Positions 1 through 9,019 of a stretch of 64,000 nucleotides of DNA are shown one piece after another. Below the pieces are notes generated by a model that made no database searches, was not told the origin of the DNA, and saw only the letters and a program-made list of their open reading frames with translations. The stretch lies in assembly GCF_014652435.1 (NCBI RefSeq), contig NZ_BMYU01000001.1, positions 310,001 through 374,000 on the forward strand. Direction: 5' to 3'. This stretch comes from Cognatundibacterium squillarum. GTDB lineage: Bacteria; Pseudomonadota; Gammaproteobacteria; Burkholderiales; Burkholderiaceae_D. How positions within the stretch are numbered: the first letter of the stretch is position 1; every line of letters begins with the position of its first letter. Made by a program: the position numbers and the translations under genes.

Positions 1-1593
1 GCCGATATTGTTATTAATGATGAATTCCAGGCGCGCCAGGCCAACACCTTCGTTTGGTACGGACTGGAAATCGAAAGCCAGTTGCGGGTTACCGACGTTC
101 AGCATGATTTTTACCGGCAGCTCAGGCAGCTCACCGCGGACTTCCTCAGTGATTTCTGTTTCCAGCAAACCGTCGTAAATCTTACCTTCATCGCCTTCGG
201 CACAGGATACGGTGACCAGCGTGCCGTCTTTCAGCATTTCTGTCGCATCGCCACAGCCAACCACTGCCGGCACACCCAGTTCGCGCGCAATAATCGCTGC
301 ATGGCAGGTACGGCCGCCACGGTTAGTGACGATCGCGGATGCACGTTTCATGACCGGTTCCCAGTTCGGGTCTGTCATGTCAGCAACCAGAACATCACCT
401 GGCTGTACACGTTCCATCTCAGACGGATCATTGATCACGCGCACCGGACCGGCACCGATTTTCTGACCGATCGCACGGCCTGAAGCCAGCACAGTACCAC
501 TGCCTTTCAGACGGAATTTTTGCTGCGCGTCATGGGCTTTTTCCTGAGACTTCACAGTTTCAGGACGTGCCTGCAGGATGTACAGTTTGCCGTCACGGCC
601 ATCTTTACCCCATTCGATATCCATCGGACGGCCATAGTGTTTCTCGATGATCACGGCATATTTTGCCAGTTCAACGATTTCACGGTCTTCCAGCGAATAG
701 CGGTTACGCAGTTCGATTGGTACATCCACGGTTTTCACCGAGCGGCCAGCTTTGGCTTCGCCGGTGAATTCCATTTTGATCAGTTTGGAACCGATGTTTT
801 TACGGATTACCGGCAGTTTGCCCAGTTCCAGCATCGGTTTGTGAACGTAGAATTCGTCAGGGTTAACCGCACCCTGCACCACGGTTTCACCCAGACCATA
901 GCTCGAAGTGATGAATACCACATCTTTGAAACCGGATTCCGTATCGATGGTGAACATCACACCGGCAGCGCCAGTATCAGAGCGCACCATACGCTGAATA
1001 CCGGCGGACAGTGCAACTTCGGAGTGCGTGAAGCCTTTGTGAACGCGGTAAGAAATCGCACGGTCGTTATACAGCGACGCGAATACGTGTTTGATTGCTT
1101 CCAGCACGTTATCGATACCGACCACATTCAGGAAAGTTTCCTGCTGGCCTGCAAAGGATGCGTCAGGCAAATCTTCCGCTGTCGCAGAAGAACGCACCGC
1201 AAACGACACTTCACTTTCGGAGTCAGCTACCAGACGGTGATAAAAAGATTCGATTTCCGCCAGCAAACGTGGCTGGAACGGTGTTTCAACGATCCACTCA
1301 CGGATTTCCGCACCGGCTTTCGCCAATTCTTTCACGTCATCGATATCCAGCGATGCCAGACGTTGTTCGATTTTTTTTGCCAGAGAGCTTTCGCCGTCTT
1401 TGCTGTATTCGAGAAAATCACGGAAAGCTTGCGCTGTGGTGGCGAAACCACCCGGCACACGGACGCCGGCAGTTGCCAGCTGGCTGATCATTTCACCCAG
1501 CGAAGCATTTTTACCGCCAACCGACTCCACATCGGTCATCCTTAATTCTTCAAACGAAGCAACGTACACGGCTTCTTTTACTGCGTCAGACAT
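1..1593 (-). CDS. ppsA: Phosphoenolpyruvate synthase, N-terminal part (truncated by window edge)
   Basis: PEP synthase converts pyruvate, ATP and water to PEP, AMP and phosphate, the entry step of gluconeogenesis. The minus-strand frame is open from ATG at 1593 to the window edge, so about 531 N-terminal residues are present and the C-terminal part is missing. The N-terminus ([23 protein letters not shown]) is the ATP-grasp nucleotide-binding domain of the PEP-utilising family. The last visible residues ([12 protein letters not shown]) belong to the core typical of PpsA. It is divergent from ppsR, whose product switches this enzyme by phosphorylation, which supports the specific assignment over pyruvate phosphate dikinase. 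Confidence 0.95.
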   Translation of the reverse strand, partial: MSDAVKEAVYVASFEELRMTDVESVGGKNASLGEMISQLATAGVRVPGGFATTAQAFRDFLEYSKDGESSLAKKIEQRLASLDIDDVKELAKAGAEIREWIVETPFQPRLLAEIESFYHRLVADSESEVSFAVRSSATAEDLPDASFAGQQETFLNVVGIDNVLEAIKHVFASLYNDRAISYRVHKGFTHSEVALSAGIQRMVRSDTGAAGVMFTIDTESGFKDVVFITSSYGLGETVVQGAVNPDEFYVHKPMLELGKLPVIRKNIGSKLIKMEFTGEAKAGRSVKTVDVPIELRNRYSLEDREIVELAKYAVIIEKHYGRPMDIEWGKDGRDGKLYILQARPETVKSQEKAHDAQQKFRLKGSGTVLASGRAIGQKIGAGPVRVINDPSEMERVQPGDVLVADMTDPNWEPVMKRASAIVTNRGGRTCHAAIIARELGVPAVVGCGDATEMLKDGTLVTVSCAEGDEGKIYDGLLETEITEEVRGELPELPVKIMLNVGNPQLAFDFQSVPNEGVGLARLEFIINNNIG

Positions 1594-1803
1594 AACAACC
1601 CCATTTTGATGATAAGAAATCTGTCTTAGCGCGATTTACATCATGCACCCGGAATATTTTTATTCTTGTTCGCACGGGGAACGATAAAATGCACTACTGT
1701 TGCTCCATTTTACATGCTGTACTGCAAAATTGATCTAGCCTAGAAAATATATTCGAGTAATTGTTTTCACCGAACACTTTCATTCTTTTTGACCTGATTC
1801 TGT
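1594..1803. promoter_or_regulatory. Divergent ppsA/ppsR intergenic promoter region
   Basis: This 210-bp AT-rich gap separates the divergent starts of ppsA and ppsR and must hold both promoters. I see no convincing palindromic operator or intrinsic terminator, and no single -10/-35 pair stands out enough to place. The assignment rests on gene orientation. Confidence 0.5.
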
Positions 1804-2652
1804 ATGAACTCATCCGCTAACAGCACAATGCCCATCGCCAACCGTACCGTCTTTTTTGTTTCAGACGGTACCGGTATCACTGCGGAAACTTTCGGACATT
1901 CGGTCCTGACCCAGTTTGACATGAAATTCAAACAGGTGCGCCTGCCTTTTATCGATACGCTGGATAAGGCGCATGAGGCGGTACGTAAGATCAATGATGC
2001 TTTTGATCGCGAAGGTGCACGCCCGATTGTTTTCTCGACTCTGGTGAAGTCTGACCTGGCTAAAGTAATATTTTCCTCCAGAGGTATGCATATGGATCTG
2101 ATCCAGACCTTTGTATCACCGCTGGAGCAGGAACTGGGTGTCAAATCCACCCACACCATCGGGCGCAGCCATAATGTCGCAGATACAGAAGAGTATAAAA
2201 ACCGGATTGAAGCGATTAATTTCTCGCTGGCGCATGATGATGGTCAGTCAGATAAAAATCTGTCGACTGCCGATGTGATTCTGGTTGGGGTGTCGCGCAG
2301 TGGCAAAACACCAACCAGTCTGTATCTGGCAATGCAATATGGCATCAAAGCCGCCAATTACCCGCTGATTCCGGAAGATTTTGAACGCGGCAAGCTGCCT
2401 TCCTGCCTTCCTGCATATAAACATAAATTGTTCGGTCTGAGTATCATGCCTGAGCGTTTATCAGAAATCCGTAACGAACGCCGTCCGGGCAGCAAATATG
2501 CATCACTGGAAAACTGCCGCTATGAAGTCAACGAAGCAGAGGCACTGATGCGTAAAGAAGGCATACGCTGGTTATCTTCCACCACCAAATCGATTGAAGA
2601 AATTTCGACCACGATACTGCAGGAAATTAAGGCTGACGTTCGTATTTACTAA
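1804..2652 (+). CDS. ppsR: PEP synthase regulatory protein (PSRP; kinase/pyrophosphorylase, DUF299)
   Basis: A bifunctional serine/threonine kinase and pyrophosphorylase that inactivates PEP synthase with ADP and reactivates it with phosphate. The 282-aa length is normal for the family. The N-terminal segment [13 protein letters not shown] is the family signature, and the P-loop-like [11 protein letters not shown] lies near residue 160. The motif RPGSKYAS appears towards the C-terminus. It stands opposite its target gene ppsA. An in-frame ATG at codon 10 (MPIANRT) is an alternative start; the longer form is kept because no ribosome-binding site decides between them. Confidence 0.95.
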   Translation: MNSSANSTMPIANRTVFFVSDGTGITAETFGHSVLTQFDMKFKQVRLPFIDTLDKAHEAVRKINDAFDREGARPIVFSTLVKSDLAKVIFSSRGMHMDLIQTFVSPLEQELGVKSTHTIGRSHNVADTEEYKNRIEAINFSLAHDDGQSDKNLSTADVILVGVSRSGKTPTSLYLAMQYGIKAANYPLIPEDFERGKLPSCLPAYKHKLFGLSIMPERLSEIRNERRPGSKYASLENCRYEVNEAEALMRKEGIRWLSSTTKSIEEISTTILQEIKADVRIY

Positions 2653-2696
2653 TGCGCTGACACAGGCAAGTGTCGCCTGTACAAAGAACTGAGTAA

Positions 2697-2735
2697 GAAA
2701 AAGCACCGGCTTCCAGACAGGAACCGGTGCTTTTT
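2697..2735 (+). terminator. Intrinsic terminator after ppsR
   Basis: A GC-rich hairpin with arms AAAAAGCACCGG and CCGGTGCTTTTT, extended by a short imperfect inner stem, ends in a T run 45 bp after the ppsR stop. It is symmetrical enough to work in both directions. Confidence 0.85.
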
Positions 2736-2821
2736 GTTTTGCCGGAGAGGAAACCTCCCTTGAATGAAGTCGTCAGCCGGATAGGCCGGCTAAATCAGCC
2801 GAAACCGCGTTTCAGGAGCCC

Positions 2822-2922
2822 CAAAATGCCTCAAATGCGGATTCAGGCACAGCGATCCGGCGGTCGTCGGCAGAAAGTCCGGCTCTCACAAAATACCAAA
2901 TGACGATATTTGCATAGTCTGC
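2822..2922 (-). repeat. Dispersed intergenic repeat, copy C
   Basis: The minus-strand sequence aligns along about 95 bp with copies at 37315-37410 and 42601-42696. The shared core is TTTCTGCCGACGA, followed by a CGGAT block and GAATCCGCATTTG. It occupies most of the 353-bp gap between ppsR and the methyltransferase gene; nothing else was recognised there apart from the ppsR terminator. Read on the plus strand it translates without a stop in the frame NAD..IR.SSAE, as in the other copies. Confidence 0.75.
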
Positions 2923-3005
2923 TACTCAACACTCAGGAAAATTCCCCGCCTGAGCCAATGGGCCGCTGAACTGCGATACCCGTTCAGCGCAGCCGAGCCG
3001 AGCGC

Positions 3006-3791
3006 TCAGGCCAGCAATTGCCGCCTTTGCTCAAAGAAACAAACGGCTGCGCTGGCGGCGACGTTCATCGATTCAATTTTCGGGGATTGCGGGATAGTGA
3101 CGGTCAGGTCAGCACGCTGCATCAGCTCCGCAGACACACCGCTGCCTTCGTGACCAAACAGCCATGCAACCGGACGCGCCAGATTGGCTGCATAAATCGT
3201 GGTTTCGGTATGAGAACTGGTCGCGCACAAAGGCATCTGCAGCTTATCTGTGATTGCAGACAATTCCAGCCCTTCGTAAATATTCAGTGCAAAATGCGCG
3301 CCCATGCCCGCACGCAACACCTTTGGCGACCATGCCGCTACCGTGCCTTGCCCGCAAATCACATGCTGAATTTCCGCCGCTGCCGCACTGCGCAATATTG
3401 AGCCAAGATTGCCGGGGTCCTGTACGCCATCCAGCAAGACCACAGTCTCGTGCAGGCGGTCAGGCATAGGGCAAACCGGTGTATCGATCAGTAAGGCAAC
3501 CGGCACGCCGTTTTCCACCTGACTCAGGGCGGCATACAAGGCATCCGGCAGGCAAATCACTTCGGTGCCGCGGTCTTCGGCGCGGGCAACCAGCGGCACC
3601 ACTTCGGACATCCGCATACCGGTTTCCGACACAATCATGGTGGCCTTTGCAGCGATATGATCAAAATATGCATCACACAAATGGACGCCGTCGAGTATCG
3701 TTTTTCCGGCTTTTTTGCGGGCTTGCGCGCTGGATGCAAGCTGACGCATTTCCTTATAACGCGGGTTATCGCGCGAACTGATGATCTTCAT
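3006..3791 (-). CDS. TrmH/SpoU-family RNA 2'-O-methyltransferase
   Basis: A SAM-dependent RNA methyltransferase of the SPOUT (TrmH) class acting on tRNA or rRNA ribose; the exact target cannot be read from sequence. The N-terminal part (about residues 1-95) resembles the SpoU substrate-binding domain. The catalytic domain carries LDGVQDPGNLGSILRSA (motif 1), LFGHEGSGVS (motif 2) and IPQSPKIESMNVAASAA (motif 3), the trefoil-knot cofactor site. The 261-aa length is normal. Its start lies 1 bp after the rnhB stop, so the two are co-transcribed. Confidence 0.88.
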   Translation of the reverse strand: MKIISSRDNPRYKEMRQLASSAQARKKAGKTILDGVHLCDAYFDHIAAKATMIVSETGMRMSEVVPLVARAEDRGTEVICLPDALYAALSQVENGVPVALLIDTPVCPMPDRLHETVVLLDGVQDPGNLGSILRSAAAAEIQHVICGQGTVAAWSPKVLRAGMGAHFALNIYEGLELSAITDKLQMPLCATSSHTETTIYAANLARPVAWLFGHEGSGVSAELMQRADLTVTIPQSPKIESMNVAASAAVCFFEQRRQLLA

Positions 3792-3792
3792 A

Positions 3793-4392
3793 TCAACCTA
3801 ATAATTTTTTAACTGGCCCGAAAGATTTACGATGCACCGGCGTTACGCCATGCTGTGCCAGACGTGCCAGATGCAGTGCAGTTGGATAGCCTTTGTGCTG
3901 ATCAAATGCATAATCCGGATATTGCTGATGCAACACCATCAGTTGTGCGTCCCGGGCGGTTTTTGCCAGAATCGACGCGGCTGAGATTTCTGCGACTTTA
4001 TCGTCGCCTTTTACAATCGCCTCAGATCGTACCTTCATCACAGGACAGCGATTACCATCGATCAGCGCCAGTTCCGGAACGATTGCCAATCCTTCGACCG
4101 CTCTGCGCATGGCCAGCATCGTCGCCTGCAGAATATTCAGTTCATCAATTTCCTCAACACTGGCCTCAGCAATATGCCAGGCCAGTGCTTTTTCTTTGAT
4201 TTCTTCGGCCAGTGCATCACGCTGCGCTTCGCTTAGCTTTTTGGAGTCCCGTAAACCGTTGATTGGCTTTTCAGGGTTCAGAATGACTGCCGCAGCAACT
4301 ACGGAACCGGCCAGCGGACCACGCCCTGCCTCATCCACGCCACAGCGCAGAATATCTTCCTCGATGGCGAATAAATCCATGGTTTCCGTCAT
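3793..4392 (-). CDS. rnhB: Ribonuclease HII
   Basis: RNase HII removes ribonucleotides misincorporated into DNA and degrades RNA in RNA-DNA hybrids. The chosen start at 4392 gives 199 aa and overlaps the upstream stop as ATGA; a longer in-frame start at 4446 would run far into the preceding gene. The metal-binding signature [13 protein letters not shown] begins near residue 17 (acidic residues D20 and E21). ALIDGN, the [15 protein letters not shown] helix and [11 protein letters not shown] also match the family. It is coupled to the glutaredoxin-like gene upstream and the methyltransferase downstream. Confidence 0.95.
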   Translation of the reverse strand: MTETMDLFAIEEDILRCGVDEAGRGPLAGSVVAAAVILNPEKPINGLRDSKKLSEAQRDALAEEIKEKALAWHIAEASVEEIDELNILQATMLAMRRAVEGLAIVPELALIDGNRCPVMKVRSEAIVKGDDKVAEISAASILAKTARDAQLMVLHQQYPDYAFDQHKGYPTALHLARLAQHGVTPVHRKSFGPVKKLLG

Positions 4393-4646
4393 GATTGTTC
4401 CTGTACAAATGCAGTGACTGCCTTCGCGTCCAGATGATAGTGGCATAATTGCTGCCAGCCATTGCTAACCGAATAGCCTGTCAGCACCGGAACCAGTTCA
4501 TCATATTTCTCAACAAGTGCCGGATCTGCATCGACATCCGTGATCTCCAGATCGTATGGCAGGTCACCGAGCAAGGCTTTCAGTGCGAGGGCCATATCCT
4601 CACATAAATGACAGTAACTGCGGGAGTACAGGGTAAATTTCAGCAT
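4389..4646 (-). CDS. Glutaredoxin-like (DUF836-type) thiol protein
   Basis: A small 85-aa thioredoxin-fold protein starting [15 protein letters not shown], with a CxxC pair at C12 and C15, typical of the compact glutaredoxin-like family often found in proteobacteria near rnhB or other housekeeping genes. A cis-Pro-like segment (VPVLTGY) follows. The start at 4646 was preferred over 4685 because the longer form reads through the terminator region of degQ. The stop overlaps the rnhB start by 4 bp. The redox partner is unknown. Confidence 0.82.
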   Translation of the reverse strand: MLKFTLYSRSYCHLCEDMALALKALLGDLPYDLEITDVDADPALVEKYDELVPVLTGYSVSNGWQQLCHYHLDAKAVTAFVQEQS

Positions 4647-4664
4647 AAGCAGTTTTATCCGGAT

Positions 4665-4697
4665 AAAAAAAGAGCCAGCCCGCACGGGCTGGCTCCC
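4665..4697 (-). terminator. Intrinsic terminator after degQ
   Basis: A perfect 11-bp stem (GAGCCAGCCCG / CGGGCTGGCTC) with a 2-nt spacer is followed on the minus strand by seven T. It sits 20 bp after the degQ stop and separates the sigma-E operon from the glutaredoxin-rnhB unit. Confidence 0.9.
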
Positions 4698-4715
4698 AAC
4701 AGAGTGATTTTATGC

Positions 4716-6176
4716 TTATTGCTGCGGTTTAAGCAATACGAACTGAGAAACACGGTCGCGACGCACCAGCACAACGGCTGCTTTCTTCGGATCCAGTTTT
4801 GCCACAATCGCAGCAAACTGTTTAGCGTCTTTCACTTCCAGCTGATTCAGCGACAGAATATAGTCGCCCGGCATAATGCCAGCCGCAGCTGCAGCGCCGT
4901 CAACCGCTTCCACCACTACACCACCGGACTGCAAATCACGTTTTTGCGCTTCGCTCAGATCAGTTACCGTTAAGCCCAGCGAATTAGCAATTTCTTTCTT
5001 GGACTTTTTATCGGCTTTTTGCGCAGTTTTGTCGGTTTCTGCCTCACCGATCACCAGCGCGACTTCACGTTGTGCACCATTACGCCAGACGGAAATATTC
5101 GCTTTTGTATCAGGCTTCAGGGCACCAACTGCGCGTGTCAGATCGACTGGCTTCTCGATAACTTGTCCGTTGAATTTCAGGACTACGTCACCGTCACGCA
5201 AGCCTGCTTTCTCTGCCGGAGAGCCCGGTTCGACTTGCGCAATCACCACGCCCTGCACTTTCGGCAAACCGATTTGTTCGGCGATGTCTTTTGACAGCTC
5301 AGCAATCCGAACACCCAGACGGCCACGTGATACCTTGCCACCAGCTTTGATTTGTTCGGAGACGCGGATTGCCTCATCAATCGGAATCGCAAACGAAATG
5401 CCCATATAGCCGCCGGAACGGCTGTAAATCTGTGAATTAATACCAATGACTTCGCCCCGCATATTAATCAGCGGACCACCGGAATTACCGGGGTTGACGG
5501 CAACGTCCGTCTGGATCAGAGGAACAAAATCACCGGTGTCACGGGCTTTTGCTGAGACGATACCCGCCGTTACCGTATTCTCAAGATCGAATGGTGAACC
5601 GATAGCAATCACCCATTCACCGGCACGCACTTTCGAAGAATCGCCGACATTTACTTTCGGCAGATTTTTTGCCTCAATCTTCAGGACCGCGACATCAGTC
5701 TTCGCGTCACGACCAACTACTTTCGCCTTGAATTCGCGCTTATCTGTCAGCTTCACATACACTTCGGAAGCGCCTTCGATAACGTGTGCATTGGTCAGCA
5801 CGTAACCATCAGCAGAAACAATGAAGCCGGAACCGACTCCGCGCGGAATTTCTTCCTCGTGTTGTGGGGTTGAACGTTTTTTCGGTGCTGCCTTCGGAAC
5901 CGGCATACCCCAGAAACGACGGAAAAATTCCAGTGCCGGATCTTCTTCAGCAAAGCCATTTCCTGCCTGAATTTTTTCCGTTGTACGGATATTCACGACA
6001 GCAGGTCCGACTTTATCCACCAGTTCGGTGAAATCCGGCAGTCCGGCGACTGCAGCGCTGGCTGCATGGGTTTGCGGCATCAGATGACTGGCTAACGGAA
6101 AGGCGCCAGCCAGTCCACTCAGCACGGCAAATGCGACAATTGTTTTTTTCAAAGGAAAAAGTTTATTTTCTTTCAT
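4716..6176 (-). CDS. degQ: Periplasmic serine endoprotease of the DegP/DegQ/MucD family
   Basis: An HtrA-type protease and chaperone that degrades misfolded periplasmic proteins. The 486-aa protein has an N-terminal signal peptide (about residues 1-39), a trypsin-like domain with catalytic triad H131 (TNAHVIEG), D161 (DVAVLKIEA) and S232 (NPGNSGGPL), and two PDZ domains (about 270-365 and 390-485). It is the last gene of the rpoE-rseA-rseB-degQ operon, the same arrangement as algU-mucA-mucB-mucD, so sigma-E control is expected. DegP and DegQ cannot be separated with certainty. Confidence 0.95.
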   Translation of the reverse strand: MKENKLFPLKKTIVAFAVLSGLAGAFPLASHLMPQTHAASAAVAGLPDFTELVDKVGPAVVNIRTTEKIQAGNGFAEEDPALEFFRRFWGMPVPKAAPKKRSTPQHEEEIPRGVGSGFIVSADGYVLTNAHVIEGASEVYVKLTDKREFKAKVVGRDAKTDVAVLKIEAKNLPKVNVGDSSKVRAGEWVIAIGSPFDLENTVTAGIVSAKARDTGDFVPLIQTDVAVNPGNSGGPLINMRGEVIGINSQIYSRSGGYMGISFAIPIDEAIRVSEQIKAGGKVSRGRLGVRIAELSKDIAEQIGLPKVQGVVIAQVEPGSPAEKAGLRDGDVVLKFNGQVIEKPVDLTRAVGALKPDTKANISVWRNGAQREVALVIGEAETDKTAQKADKKSKKEIANSLGLTVTDLSEAQKRDLQSGGVVVEAVDGAAAAAGIMPGDYILSLNQLEVKDAKQFAAIVAKLDPKKAAVVLVRRDRVSQFVLLKPQQ

Positions 6177-6193
6177 AGACTCGTTCTCGATGA

Positions 6194-7171
6194 TTACTTA
6201 ACTGGCCGGAATTCCAGTGAGCTGACCACCTGACGTACCACGGAGGCAGGCACCTCACCGACTACTGTTATCCATGCATCGCCGACCCTGCGTGCAGTGA
6301 TATTCATTGCTCCCTGCTGGATACTGCCTTCTGTACGCCCTTCGGAATCCGGCTCAACGAAGACAGAAAACGCACCCAGACCGTCAGAGAAGGTCATTTG
6401 TATGACCGGATGGGTTTTTCCGCCCGTACCACCGGCAATCAGACGTTTAATTTCTTTCGTCTTTTTATATCCGGCTGGCAATTGCTTCACGATCCATCCC
6501 GAACTTATATTGGATTGCACCGTCAGATTTTCAATACGCCAGTTTGCAGCGCCGCTAAAGCCGGGTTTCAGTTTTGAACGGTCGATATCTCCGACCTGCA
6601 ATTGGGTAAACGCAATCTGTTCAATCACTTCATTCCGTGTATTAACGGTTTGCGCACGCAACAGCAGGTTGCTGTTTTTATCCGCGCACAACTTATAGCC
6701 GTAACGGAAGCCATCTTTCGGATCCAGTAAATATGTCTGGCAATCAAGACCCGCTACCCGGGCGGACTCGCCTTTGCGTATATGGTAAATCTCGGACAGT
6801 GCTTGTGCGTTCTGTGTCAGAAGCGCGGGAAATGATTCCGGATTAACATCTTTCTCGACCTGAACGAGTTTTTGTTCCGGCAAATAGCATGAGACTTCGT
6901 CATTACGGCGAATGTATTCTCTCGGCTTCCCGTCGAGGATCTCCAGCTTTTCGATCTCATTACCGCCGTCATTGACATGCGTAATCCGCGATGTTCGTAT
7001 CTGGTTCGCCTGCTGATACACAAAGGTGCCCGAATAGCTGAGCTTTTGCGCAGCAAGCTGGATGCTTTTCAGCACTTTCTGAGGATCATTTTTTTCCCCG
7101 GAACCCGCCGCAAATGCAAAAGCACTTCCGGCCAGCAACAACATTCCGAGGTAAATTTTTTTATACAACAT
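6194..7171 (-). CDS. rseB: Sigma-E regulatory protein RseB/MucB
   Basis: A periplasmic sensor that binds the anti-sigma factor RseA and shields it from regulated proteolysis. The 325-aa product has a signal peptide (MLYKKIYLGMLLLAGSAFA). The N-terminal LolA-like fold (SYSGTFVYQ, YIRRNDEVSCYLP) and the C-terminal domain that contacts RseA (QMTFSDGLGAFSVFVE) are both recognisable. It lies between rseA (10-bp gap) and degQ (17-bp gap), consistent with one transcript. Length and content match the MucB family. Confidence 0.93.
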   Translation of the reverse strand: MLYKKIYLGMLLLAGSAFAFAAGSGEKNDPQKVLKSIQLAAQKLSYSGTFVYQQANQIRTSRITHVNDGGNEIEKLEILDGKPREYIRRNDEVSCYLPEQKLVQVEKDVNPESFPALLTQNAQALSEIYHIRKGESARVAGLDCQTYLLDPKDGFRYGYKLCADKNSNLLLRAQTVNTRNEVIEQIAFTQLQVGDIDRSKLKPGFSGAANWRIENLTVQSNISSGWIVKQLPAGYKKTKEIKRLIAGGTGGKTHPVIQMTFSDGLGAFSVFVEPDSEGRTEGSIQQGAMNITARRVGDAWITVVGEVPASVVRQVVSSLEFRPVK

Positions 7172-7181
7172 CTTTACGTGT

Positions 7182-7790
7182 TCACTTTTCCTGAGCAGGC
7201 TGAGTAACTACCGCTGCCTTGCTGATTGTCGGAGAAAACCGCTGGTGTGCAACCAGATAGCTGTCGATTCGCGGGTCTCGCAGCATATCAAGCTGATTCG
7301 GCTTAACGACCGCCACCTCATCACTGGCAGATGCTTGTGCAGAACGCACTTCAGGTTTAGCTGATGCCAGCTGGAATCCACTTTTCGCGGCAGCCATTTC
7401 AGCCGGCTGAGCAGGCGCTCTGCCGGTTCCGGCAATTTGCGGCATCAGTACAAATGCCATCAGACCGGCAGCAATTGCACCGGCAAAACCCCACTTGTAT
7501 GGTGCATATTTTCTTTCCTGTGAGCCCTGAGGATTGTTTGCAGGCAGCGGAGCCGAAAGGATGACAGGCTCAGACGCAAATCGCTCAGCAAATTTCTCGT
7601 TAAAAGACGAGCTCATTGGCATATTCAGATCATCAGAACGCAACGCATCACCAATCTGATGATAAAGATCCCATTCATCTTTCAGGCCGGACTGTTCAAG
7701 CTGGCGAATCAATGCGTCCAGTTCTGCATGATCAGCTTCGCCATCCATGAGGGACGACACAGCTTCTTTTTCGCGATCAATATGGTTCAT
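7182..7790 (-). CDS. rseA: Anti-sigma-E factor RseA/MucA
   Basis: An inner-membrane anti-sigma factor that sequesters RpoE until cut during envelope stress. The start at 7790 (MNHIDREKEAVSSLMDGE) is preceded by AGGAAAACT and gives 202 aa; a longer start at 7817 would run almost to the rpoE stop. The cytoplasmic N-terminus has the S-x-L-x-D-G-E signature and WDLYHQIGDALRS, typical of the sigma-binding domain. One membrane helix (WGFAGAIAAGLMAFVLMP, near 105-125) precedes a periplasmic tail. It is 30 bp downstream of rpoE. Confidence 0.93.
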   Translation of the reverse strand: MNHIDREKEAVSSLMDGEADHAELDALIRQLEQSGLKDEWDLYHQIGDALRSDDLNMPMSSSFNEKFAERFASEPVILSAPLPANNPQGSQERKYAPYKWGFAGAIAAGLMAFVLMPQIAGTGRAPAQPAEMAAAKSGFQLASAKPEVRSAQASASDEVAVVKPNQLDMLRDPRIDSYLVAHQRFSPTISKAAVVTQPAQEK

Positions 7791-7820
7791 AGTTTTCCTG
7801 CACTTCTTTCTTAACAACGC

Positions 7821-8423
7821 TTACCAGCGCTGATCAATATTGGTTCCAAGCAAGGGCCGCAGCTTTTCTGCAATCGCTTCACGGGCTCTGAAAATACGGC
7901 TGCGAACAGTTCCGATCGGGCAAAGCATGACTTCTGCAATTTCGTCGTAACTCAAACCTTCAATTTCACGCAAGGTGATGGCGTTTCTTAACTCTTCCGG
8001 CAGCGCATGCATCGCAGCATTCACCGTCTGAGCAATTTGCTTACTAAGCAACAGCGATTCAGGCGTATTAATGTCTTTCAACCCATCCGCATCGACAAAA
8101 CCTTCCGCCTCCTCTACATCTGCTTCAGTAGAAGTCGGCGCCTTTCTGCCCTGCGTGACAAGATGGTTCTTTGCCGTATTGATGCCAATTCGGTACAGCC
8201 AGGTATAAAACGCTGACTCACCTCGAAAATTTGGCAACGCCCGGTACGCCTTAATAAATGCCTCCTGCACAACATCTTCAGCCTCAGCCTGATCGTAGAC
8301 GAGCCGCGACACGAGCCGCATCAGTTTCCGCTGATATTTGGAAACCAGAAGCTCGAAGGCTTTTTTATCACCACGCTGGACGCGTTCAACCAGTATCTGG
8401 TCTATCTCGCGTTCTGTTGTCAC
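7821..8423 (-). CDS. rpoE: ECF RNA polymerase sigma factor RpoE (AlgU type)
   Basis: Extracytoplasmic-function sigma factor controlling the envelope-stress regulon. The 200-aa protein shows region 2 (FELLVSKYQRKLMRLV, DVVQEAFIKAYRAL, SAFYTWLYRIGINTAKN) and region 4 (LPEELRNAITLREIEGLSYDEIA, GTVRSRIFRAREAI). These match RpoE/AlgU of beta- and gammaproteobacteria more closely than other ECF groups. It heads an operon with its anti-sigma factor. A sigma-E-like promoter at 8483-8511 suggests positive autoregulation. Confidence 0.97.
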   Translation of the reverse strand: MTTEREIDQILVERVQRGDKKAFELLVSKYQRKLMRLVSRLVYDQAEAEDVVQEAFIKAYRALPNFRGESAFYTWLYRIGINTAKNHLVTQGRKAPTSTEADVEEAEGFVDADGLKDINTPESLLLSKQIAQTVNAAMHALPEELRNAITLREIEGLSYDEIAEVMLCPIGTVRSRIFRAREAIAEKLRPLLGTNIDQRW

Positions 8424-8482
8424 TCAATTATCCTTATTATTTTCCGGCTCAACTCCGGCAAGCGTTTCTATGCTCACGTTAT

Positions 8483-8511
8483 ATAGAACAACAGTAATCC
8501 CGGTAAGTTCC
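8483..8511 (-). promoter_or_regulatory. Candidate sigma-E promoter of the rpoE operon
   Basis: The minus strand carries GGAACTT, a 17-nt spacer and TCTAT, close to the sigma-E/AlgU consensus GAACTT-N16/17-TCTGA. It lies about 60 bp upstream of the rpoE start, where an autoregulatory promoter is expected. This is a pattern match only. Confidence 0.5.
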
Positions 8512-8534
8512 CGGATAAAACGTAAAATTTCGTT

Positions 8535-8807
8535 TCAATATTGATTTTCATTATGTAAACGGCGCACGGCAATCTGAAATTTACGCCAGTCCTCCTGACA
8601 CATCATATCAATTGCTACCCAATACGTACGATAACCGATCTCAGATGTGTGCCTACCAAGGGATACCATCCAGGGCAAAGCGACATCAGCATGCATACAT
8701 GGCAGCTCCTTCACATCGTTGCCAGTTCCCATCAAAAGCGTGATACAGCCGTCCGGTTTTAAGAAAATCGTTTTAACGCATTCAAATTTTGCACGCCAAT
8801 AATGCAA
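8535..8807 (-). CDS. Small membrane-anchored protein, YgfX-like (start uncertain)
   Basis: A 90-aa frame from a TTG codon, on the same strand between fabF and rpoE, where YgfX-like (DUF1434) proteins are commonly found in related genomes. The C-terminal half (YRTYWVAIDMMCQEDWRKFQIAVRRL) fits that family. The frame stays open upstream to 8855 and there encodes a hydrophobic stretch beginning SRFLVLPTAIIALTFG, matching the usual YgfX N-terminal helix. An in-frame TAG at 8856-8858 blocks any further extension, and no ATG is present. The gene may use a non-ATG start in the 8807-8855 segment or be 5'-degenerate. Identity is moderate. Confidence 0.55.
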   Translation of the reverse strand: MHYWRAKFECVKTIFLKPDGCITLLMGTGNDVKELPCMHADVALPWMVSLGRHTSEIGYRTYWVAIDMMCQEDWRKFQIAVRRLHNENQY

Positions 8808-8964
8808 CCCGAAAGTCAGCGCAATGATTGCTGTGGGCAGGACCAGAAATCTAGACTAGAACGAAACAAATATTGAAATGCCGCATGCGCACAACAAGAT
8901 CTGCATAGCGCCAACAAGAGACAACAGACTGGAATTTTTCACAACAATCAAAATCAATTTCCCA

Positions 8965-8999
8965 TAAAAAAAGCGCCTTATTCAAACGAATAAGGCGCT
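8965..8999 (-). terminator. Intrinsic terminator after fabF
   Basis: A perfect 12-bp stem (AGCGCCTTATTC / GAATAAGGCGCT) with a 4-nt loop is followed on the minus strand by a run of T, 20 bp after the fabF stop. It ends the fatty-acid synthesis operon. Confidence 0.9.
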
Positions 9000-9019
9000 C
9001 CGATTGCAATTGACTGAAA

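Noticed and set aside
520-1545. 341-codon plus-strand frame opposite ppsA
   Set aside because: It is the antisense of a well-conserved ppsA frame and has no family similarity.
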